A stretch of 9,751 nt of DNA, from contig JALWEL010000146.1 of assembly GCA_027014065.1 (NCBI GenBank), positions 1-9,751 of the forward strand, read 5' to 3'. The notes under the pieces were generated by a model. That model searched no databases. It was not told the origin of the DNA and saw only the letters and a program-made list of their open reading frames with translations. Positions 6,991 through 9,751 of the stretch are shown one piece after another; position 1 is the first letter of the stretch, and every line of letters starts with the position of its first letter. The position numbers were made by a program, and so were the translations under genes. The DNA is from DHVE2 group archaeon. GTDB taxonomy: Archaea; Thermoplasmatota; Thermoplasmata; Thermoplasmatales; Aciduliprofundaceae.

Positions 6991-7805
6991 TTATCCCACC
7001 TCTTATCTTTAGCCTTAGGTACCAAAATCACTGGTACGGGGGAGTGTGTAACCACATAGAGTGTGACGTGTCCTATCTCGTAACCAAACATGGACTTTTT
7101 TCCCATCCCCATTATAACTATATCCCCGCTGTATATTTCCTGTAGTATCTCATTCAAATCCTTCCGTATTATTTTGCCCTTTATCTTCACTCCCCAGTGC
7201 TCCGCTTTCCATTCTAAATTCTTTATTATCTTTTTACCACGTTCCTCATCATCGGTGGGAGAAAAATATATGGCTTCAATTTCAACGTTATATGAAGAAG
7301 AGAACAAAATCGCGAAATTTTCCGCCATTTTAGTCTTCATGGTCCCATCGGTAAGCAATACGGCCTTTTTGATGGGAAGTTTTGTCACTTCCTCAGCAAC
7401 TGTTAAAACGGGTATTCTGCTCCTTTTCAGAACGTTTCTCACAGTAGAGCCAAGGCGGTGAGCTGATGCCGTATTCTTCCTGCTGTACACCCTCATGGCA
7501 ATTAAATCAATATCATGCGCCTTTGCGTATCTCACTATTTCCCGAGATGGTAACCCTTCTAAAAGTGCAATTTTCACATCATGAATTCCAAAATTTTTGA
7601 GCTTTTCTTCAGCCTCATAAATTGCCTCTTCCGCAGCTTTTTTCATCTCATCGTAGAGAAGAGTCGTCATCTGAACTCCCCTTTCATAAGTATTCACTAT
7701 ACTCACCACGTGAAACTCCGCAAACGGAAACGCTCGAGCAACATAAGAAATGACGTGGTCTTCGAGCCCATAACCGTCGGTGGGTATGAGGATGCGGTTT
7801 ATCAT
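6972..7805 (-). CDS. Universal stress protein, tandem UspA domains, 277 aa
   Basis: There are two Usp-like alpha/beta halves. The first (about 1-137) begins MINRILIPTDGYG and ends RLGSTVRNVLKRSRIPVLTV (117-136), matching the nucleotide-binding 'G-S/T...PVLVV' signature. The second (about 145-264) begins KKAVLLTDG and ends GHVTLYVVTHSPVPVILV (245-262), in which the Gly/Ser motif is weaker. Usp proteins bind ATP or act as stress-related regulators. Archaeal Usps are often coded next to transporters as regulatory partners, and here the stop overlaps the permease start by 19 bp. The C-terminus carries a short basic-aromatic tail (KDKRWDKWTSRK). No clear Shine-Dalgarno sequence lies directly before the ATG; a leaderless start from the AT-rich stretch at 7827-7845 is possible. 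Confidence 0.85.
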   Translation of the reverse strand: MINRILIPTDGYGLEDHVISYVARAFPFAEFHVVSIVNTYERGVQMTTLLYDEMKKAAEEAIYEAEEKLKNFGIHDVKIALLEGLPSREIVRYAKAHDIDLIAMRVYSRKNTASAHRLGSTVRNVLKRSRIPVLTVAEEVTKLPIKKAVLLTDGTMKTKMAENFAILFSSSYNVEIEAIYFSPTDDEERGKKIIKNLEWKAEHWGVKIKGKIIRKDLNEILQEIYSGDIVIMGMGKKSMFGYEIGHVTLYVVTHSPVPVILVPKAKDKRWDKWTSRK

Positions 7806-7824
7806 TGGGGAGGGACATGGAGGT

Positions 7825-7846
7825 AAAGTATTTCAAATTTTTTAGG
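7825..7846 (-). promoter_or_regulatory. Possible promoter of the uspA-permease unit
   Basis: On the minus strand the 46-bp gap after the NifX-like stop contains an A-rich tract followed by TTTGAAATACTTTA (about 7827-7840). Its centre is 25-30 nt before the ATG at 7805, suitable for a leaderless transcript. The TATA match is weak, and read-through from the upstream gene is equally possible. Confidence 0.3.
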
Positions 7847-7851
7847 AATAC

Positions 7852-8211
7852 CTAAAGCACATCCCCACTTTTCAATTTCTCAAAATTCTCCCTCAATCTT
7901 TCCAATGCGCGGTTCAAATCCCTATTTCTCGTCAGAAATACCCTTTTATTCGTTTTTTCTTTTATCCGAACGAAATTCGGACCCATACGATACGCCGCCA
8001 AGACATCAACATCCATTAAATGAGCAATGACAGCTTTGAACTTATTTACGTCTCCGTGCTCCGCCTCTTCAATATCCGCAGCTTTGTTCTCCCTTTTTTC
8101 CACCATCTTTATCCCATTTTCATCGATTTCGTAAATCAGGAAGAATTTCGAGTCGCCGTAATGCCCTTCCGTGAGATGCTCGTTATCTTCCATTCCGAAT
8201 GCCACACGCAT
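7852..8211 (-). CDS. NifX/NifB-C-terminal-like protein (dinitrogenase iron-molybdenum cofactor family), 119 aa
   Basis: The N-terminus MRVAFGMEDNEHLTEGHYGD followed by SKFFLIYEIDENGIKMVEKREN follows the family pattern 'MkiAva.... vs.hFG.a..F.iyei...... ve..eN'. The middle (GDVNKFKAVIAHLMDVDVLAA, YRMGPNFVRI) matches the helix-strand section of the Nitro_FeMo-Co domain. The family includes NifX/NafY-type cofactor carriers and many archaeal stand-alone members in non-fixers, thought to bind metal or Fe-S species. It has no cysteine; H17 could be a ligand (inference). A charged helical tail (~99-115) extends the core. AAGGTGAT (8216-8223) lies 4 nt before the ATG and fixes the start. No nif gene is seen here, so nitrogen fixation should not be inferred. 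Confidence 0.75.
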   Translation of the reverse strand: MRVAFGMEDNEHLTEGHYGDSKFFLIYEIDENGIKMVEKRENKAADIEEAEHGDVNKFKAVIAHLMDVDVLAAYRMGPNFVRIKEKTNKRVFLTRNRDLNRALERLRENFEKLKSGDVL

Positions 8212-8215
8212 GAAA

Positions 8216-8250
8216 TCACCTTTTGCCTCACCAGAAACGATGAATTATAT
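8216..8250 (-). promoter_or_regulatory. Promoter and Shine-Dalgarno site of the NifX-like gene
   Basis: On the minus strand ATATAATT (8243-8250) serves as a TATA box. A start 24-26 nt downstream falls at 8220-8222, next to AAGGTGAT (8216-8223), giving a leader of only ~10 nt. The ribosome site is a clear match; the TATA call is moderate. Confidence 0.45.
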
Positions 8251-8270
8251 CAATTTTGTCCTCGAACTCG

Positions 8271-8774
8271 CTATTCGGCTTGGAGAATGAGCATGGTAAA
8301 TGCACCTCCAAATGATATAAGAAAATAAGAATAAAGTAAAAGTGGGAGTTTTGAGTAATATGTTGTAACGTCGGAATATCCCATCATGTATGCGGGAACG
8401 ATGATTAGCAAACCTAAAACGAATAACAATAGAATCACATCCTTCTTGTATTCCGATTTTATTTCCGATAATTTCAGCACAAAGTTGAGAAAAGCATATA
8501 TCAAAGCAGATGTTAAGAGTATTGAAAGAACAATGTATCCCAGCAAATCTTTCCCGACATCTATAGGCATGGGAATCGTGAGCATATTCAAAAAGAAAGC
8601 AATTATGAATAGAAAAAGCCCCAAGAAAAACACATGAGCGCGTTCATCTCTCAAATCAGCCTCTGAATAATACCGCGTTACGTGCTCGCGAAGTTTCAAA
8701 AGGATGTATCCATGGATGTAAATGGTACCCATGAGAAGCGCGGAAGACACTAATTCCCCAAACCCCATATCCAC
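8271..8774 (-). CDS. Hypothetical integral membrane protein, 167 aa (possibly the C-terminal part of a split gene)
   Basis: There are five predicted membrane helices: ~7-28 (ELVSSALLMGTIYIHGYILL), ~48-66, ~75-103, ~111-130 and ~142-165. A charged loop (LREHVTRYYSEADLRDERAH) follows helix 1 and a K/E loop (KLSEIKSEYKKD) lies between helices 3 and 4. No family is recognised. The start is unsure: GTG at 8774, or ATG at 8768, which has only GGTGG close upstream. An in-frame TAA at 8781-8783 blocks extension further 5'. The N-terminal end overlaps the upstream membrane frame by ~119 bp, an unusually long overlap; hydrophobicity runs on smoothly from that frame, so the two may be one ~250-aa protein (see findings). 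The gap to the NifX-like gene is 59 bp. Confidence 0.6.
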   Translation of the reverse strand: MDMGFGELVSSALLMGTIYIHGYILLKLREHVTRYYSEADLRDERAHVFFLGLFLFIIAFFLNMLTIPMPIDVGKDLLGYIVLSILLTSALIYAFLNFVLKLSEIKSEYKKDVILLLFVLGLLIIVPAYMMGYSDVTTYYSKLPLLLYSYFLISFGGAFTMLILQAE

Positions 8775-9036
8775 CCATGCTTATGAAGTAAAGTAGCCAG
8801 AGGAACGCATACCAGAGAAAAACCGTAAAATATCCCATGAATTTTCGAAAATGATAGATAAGAGGAAAAATTATCAAAAATGGGAGAAATGGGAGTACTT
8901 CGGGCGAGAGAATATAAGAGATTATCACGAGAATACAGAATAAGAGATATGAATATGCAACCCTCTTATTCCTATATTGTGGTTCTCCGAACATCAAAGT
9001 TAGTAATTCCTTTTTGGTTGATAAATTTCTCCACAT
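8656..9036 (-). CDS. Hypothetical membrane protein, 126 aa (likely N-terminal part of a frame-split gene)
   Basis: Residues ~27-87 carry three hydrophobic helices (SYLLFCILVIISYIL, PFLPFLIIFPLIY, GYFTVFLWYAFLWLLYFIS). After MGGYGVWG the frame loses membrane character (FRASHGYHLHPWIHPFETSR) and looks like a shadow of the overlapping downstream frame. Coding sense therefore appears to pass to the +1 frame near 8763-8778. The start is uncertain: the ATG at 9036 lies only ~10 nt after the TATA box (9042-9050). The ATG at 8994 (MFGEPQYRNKR), about 27 nt after the predicted transcript start, fits better, with a weak AAAGGA 13 nt before it. No family is recognised. It may be a genuine overlapping gene, a frameshifted gene or a sequence error. 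Confidence 0.45.
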   Translation of the reverse strand: MWRNLSTKKELLTLMFGEPQYRNKRVAYSYLLFCILVIISYILSPEVLPFLPFLIIFPLIYHFRKFMGYFTVFLWYAFLWLLYFISMGGYGVWGISVFRASHGYHLHPWIHPFETSRARNAVLFRG

Positions 9037-9040
9037 GTAA

Positions 9041-9052
9041 CTTTTTTATACT
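9041..9052. promoter_or_regulatory. TATA box, possibly bidirectional, between the membrane gene and tRNA-Glu
   Basis: CTTTTTTATACT on the plus strand reads AGTATAAAAAAG on the minus strand, the best TATA box in this stretch. Leftward it predicts a start near 9021. Rightward it predicts a start near 9072, giving a ~70-nt leader before tRNA-Glu that includes the truncated tRNA copy. Confidence 0.45.
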
Positions 9053-9089
9053 CAAACCCAATTACGCCTTTGCTCACGGCCGGTGTAAC

Positions 9090-9123
9090 AGATGCTCCGG
9101 TGGTTAAGCCCGCTAAAAAGCAG
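9090..9123 (+). pseudogene. Truncated tRNA-Glu 5'-half copy
   Basis: GATGCTCCGGTGGT at 9091-9104 repeats 9139-9152 exactly; the second copy is the base pair before and the 5' end of the intact tRNA-Glu. Similarity continues with TAAGCCCG versus GTAGCCCG and fades by about 9123. No matching anticodon or T-arm follows. The segment can instead fold as GGTGG/CCGCC with an inner GCCcGC/GCaGGC stem, so it may have another use. Confidence 0.5.
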
Positions 9124-9141
9124 GCAGACCGCCCTCGCGAT

Positions 9142-9216
9142 GCTCCGGTGGTGTAGCCCGGCCAAGCATTAGGGGCTCTCAACCCCTCGACCCGGGTTCA
9201 AATCCCGGCCGGAGCA
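9142..9216 (+). tRNA. tRNA-Glu (CTC)
   Basis: A full cloverleaf. Acceptor GCTCCGG pairs with CCGGAGC (9142-9148 / 9209-9215), with discriminator A9216. The D-stem is GTGT/GCAT. The anticodon stem AGGGG/CCCCT (9171-9175 / 9183-9187) holds the loop CTCTCAA, with anticodon CTC at 9178-9180. The T-stem is CCGGG/CCCGG with loop TTCAAAT. It is intronless and CCA is not encoded. A weak TATA-like TAAAAAG (9114-9120) lies 25 nt upstream within the truncated copy. Confidence 0.95.
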
Positions 9217-9310
9217 CTTTGAAGGGGCACCAAGCAGCGCCCTGCAAAGCAGGGCTGGTTCGCAAATCCATTGGATTTGCTCATTTCCCCTTTCAAAACC
9301 CTTCCTTTCC
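9217..9310 (+). repeat. tRNA-Glu trailer element, copy 1, predicted three-way-junction fold
   Basis: Starting 2 nt after the tRNA, TTTGAAGGGG (9218-9227) pairs with CCCCTTTCAAA (9287-9297), leaving one T bulged. This closing helix encloses hairpin GCCCTGC-AAA-GCAGGGC (9239-9255) and hairpin GCAAATCC-ATT-GGATTTGC (9262-9280), followed by AAACCCTTCC. The outer parts match the trailer of tRNA-Pro (9532-9572). No coding frame is supported. Confidence 0.6.
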
Positions 9311-9330
9311 AAAACTCACAAACATTTTTT

Positions 9331-9366
9331 GGTGGCAGGAGGTTCTCGCGGGCTGGTGGTTCCTAT
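9331..9366 (+). repeat. GGyGGCAGGAGGTT...CTGGTGGTTCCTA repeat, copy 1
   Basis: The conserved ends GGTGGCAGGAGGTT and CTGGTGGTTCCTA flank a variable centre (CTCGCGGG). It is preceded by an A/T run (AACATTTTTT). Copy 2 is at 9656-9693, preceded by a comparable A/T run. It lies ~45 nt upstream of tRNA-Pro, before that gene's TATA box. Confidence 0.65.
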
Positions 9367-9380
9367 GTTCTTAGAAAAGA

Positions 9381-9388
9381 TTATTTAT
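9381..9388 (+). promoter_or_regulatory. TATA box of tRNA-Pro
   Basis: TTATTTAT, preceded by AGAAAAGA (purine-rich, BRE-like), is centred 27 nt before the first base of tRNA-Pro. This is the expected archaeal spacing for a transcript starting at or just before the mature 5' end. Confidence 0.7.
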
Positions 9389-9411
9389 CCCTTCTCTTTT
9401 CCCATCATGCT

Positions 9412-9531
9412 GGGGCCGTGGGGTAGCTTGGCATCCTTCCGGCTTCGGGAGGGAAACCGCCAGCGGGTTTCCTCTACCTTCCCGCAACCCCGAAAGAGCC
9501 GGAGACTCGAGTTCAAATCTCGGCGGCCCCA
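9412..9531 (+). tRNA. tRNA-Pro (CGG) with a 47-nt archaeal intron
   Basis: Acceptor GGGGCCG pairs with CGGCCCC (9412-9418 / 9524-9530), with discriminator A9531. The D-stem is GGGT/TCCT with a T·T end pair, as in other archaeal tRNA-Pro. The anticodon stem CCGGC/GCCGG (9439-9443 / 9498-9502) encloses, after splicing, the loop TTCGGGA with anticodon CGG at 9446-9448. The T-stem is TCGAG/CTCGG with loop TTCAAAT. CCA is not encoded. The mature length is 73 nt; the intron interrupts at the canonical position 37/38. Confidence 0.93.
9450..9496 (+). other. tRNA-Pro intron with bulge-helix-bulge splice motif
   Basis: A textbook motif. The 4-bp central helix TTCG (9444-9447) pairs with CGAA (9491-9494). 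There is a 3-nt bulge on each strand, GGA (9448-9450) and AGA (9495-9497), each cut before the third base. The outer helix is the anticodon stem and the inner helix is GGG (9451-9453) with CCC (9488-9490). The intron also holds a hairpin with AAACC (9454-9458) pairing to GGTTT (9466-9470), extendable to GGAAACC/GGTTTCC. Confidence 0.88.
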
Positions 9532-9575
9532 CTGGAAGGGACACCTGCGGTTTCCCTTTCCAAACCCTTCCCTTA
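9532..9575 (+). repeat. tRNA-Pro trailer element, copy 2, short-loop form
   Basis: GGAAGGGA (9534-9541) pairs with TCCCTTTCC (9553-9561), again with one T unpaired, and begins 3 nt after the tRNA. The loop is only CACCTGCGGTT. CAAACCCTTCCCTT follows. Compared with the tRNA-Glu trailer, the GAAGGG, CACC, TTTCCC, CTTTC and AAACCCTTCC blocks are shared, and the two-hairpin insert is missing. Confidence 0.6.
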
Positions 9576-9578
9576 TGA
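9556..9578 (+). repeat. 23-nt direct repeat, copy 1
   Basis: The 23 bases from CTTTCCAAACCC to CCCTTATGA are identical at 9694-9716, 138 bp downstream. A degenerate relative (CTTTCAAAACCCTTCC) is at 9290-9305 in the tRNA-Glu trailer. Confidence 0.85.
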
Positions 9579-9581
9579 CAT

Positions 9582-9638
9582 GGGTACCGCTGCCCTGCTT
9601 CGCAGGGCGTGCTCGCATCTTCCGATGCTCGTTTACCC
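9582..9638 (+). other. Second two-hairpin module, predicted structured RNA
   Basis: GGGTA (9582-9586) can pair with TACCC (9634-9638). It encloses hairpin GCCCTGC-TTC-GCAGGGC (9592-9608) and hairpin GCATC-TTCC-GATGC (9615-9628). Hairpin 1 arms are identical to those at 9239-9255 but with a different loop. Hairpin 2 has different arms but the same flanks (CGCA... and TGCTC) as 9261-9282. This supports a conserved three-way-junction shape; no coding role is seen. Confidence 0.55.
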
Positions 9639-9655
9639 CCAAAGAAATATTTTAT

Positions 9656-9693
9656 GGCGGCAGGAGGTTATAGGAACTCGCTGGTGGTTCCTA
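9656..9693 (+). repeat. GGyGGCAGGAGGTT...CTGGTGGTTCCTA repeat, copy 2
   Basis: It has the same ends as copy 1 with centre ATAGGAACTCG, preceded by AAATATTTTAT. Here TAGGAAC (9671-9677) and GTTCCTA form a perfect 7-bp inverted repeat. The indel relative to copy 1 is 3 nt, so the frame reading AGG..R..LVVP is kept in both. The 23-nt repeat (9694-9716) follows directly. Confidence 0.65.
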
Positions 9694-9716
9694 CTTTCCA
9701 AACCCTTCCCTTATGA
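9694..9716 (+). repeat. 23-nt direct repeat, copy 2
   Basis: This is an exact copy of 9556-9578, here fused directly to the 3' end of the GGyGGCAGGAGG repeat rather than to a tRNA trailer. The remaining 35 bases to the window end show no recognisable feature. Confidence 0.85.
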
Positions 9717-9751
9717 ACAATCTCTTTAGTGGATGCTGGAGGGTATGGGAA

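Noticed and set aside
9061..9141. Box C/D or H/ACA guide RNA upstream of tRNA-Glu
   Set aside because: No C/D box pair (RUGAUGA...CUGA) is present, and the only ACA (about 9088-9090) lacks a properly placed upstream hairpin and kink-turn.
9329..9673. 114-codon plus-strand frame across tRNA-Pro and the repeats, and an 85-codon minus-strand frame (9385-9642)
   Set aside because: Both run through a tRNA gene, its intron and structured repeats; the translations are R/P/S-rich with no domain pattern.
9217..9751. CRISPR array
   Set aside because: The repeats are few, of several kinds, unevenly spaced and adjoin tRNAs; there are no regular repeat-spacer units and no cas genes.

Overview
The window looks like part of an archaeal chromosome, most likely a euryarchaeon of the Thermoplasmata or Aciduliprofundum type. 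That placement is inference from gene content; no 16S or ribosomal marker is present. The archaeal evidence is: a fused ADP-forming acetyl-CoA synthetase; two tRNA genes without an encoded CCA, one with a canonical bulge-helix-bulge intron; TATA boxes about 25-27 nt upstream of probable transcript starts; and a mix of leaderless and strong Shine-Dalgarno genes.

Layout. 1-3115 (+): the 3' part of a large surface or secreted protein (CARDB, von Willebrand A and MAM/jelly-roll-like modules), open at the left edge and strongly mosaic in base composition. 3116-3632: two tiny convergent genes too short for routine calling, a 52-aa two-helix membrane protein (+) and a 55-aa acidic protein (-). 3633-5729 (+): the acetyl-CoA synthetase, probably the ATP-yielding step of peptide or amino-acid fermentation. 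5713-9036 (-): a run of leftward genes. In transcription order these are a hydrophobic membrane protein split over two overlapping frames, a NifX/NifB-C-terminal-like protein, a tandem UspA protein and an ArsB/NhaD-type ion permease. The last two overlap and are probably co-expressed.

9037-9751 holds no convincing protein gene. It carries tRNA-Glu(CTC), intron-containing tRNA-Pro(CGG) and a set of related repeats. Both tRNAs are followed within 1-3 nt by the same trailer element (a GAAGGG / CCCTTTC helix followed by AAACCCTTCC). In one copy the loop holds two hairpins that reappear, with different arm sequences but the same flanks, further downstream. A 23-nt exact repeat, a two-copy GGyGGCAGGAGGTT...CTGGTGGTTCCTA element and a truncated tRNA-Glu 5' half complete the set. 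This tRNA-associated modular repeat region is the best candidate here for something undescribed. Next are the split membrane gene, with a GGGG run that permits a perfect +1 slip, and the nested, compositionally distinct insert in the surface protein.
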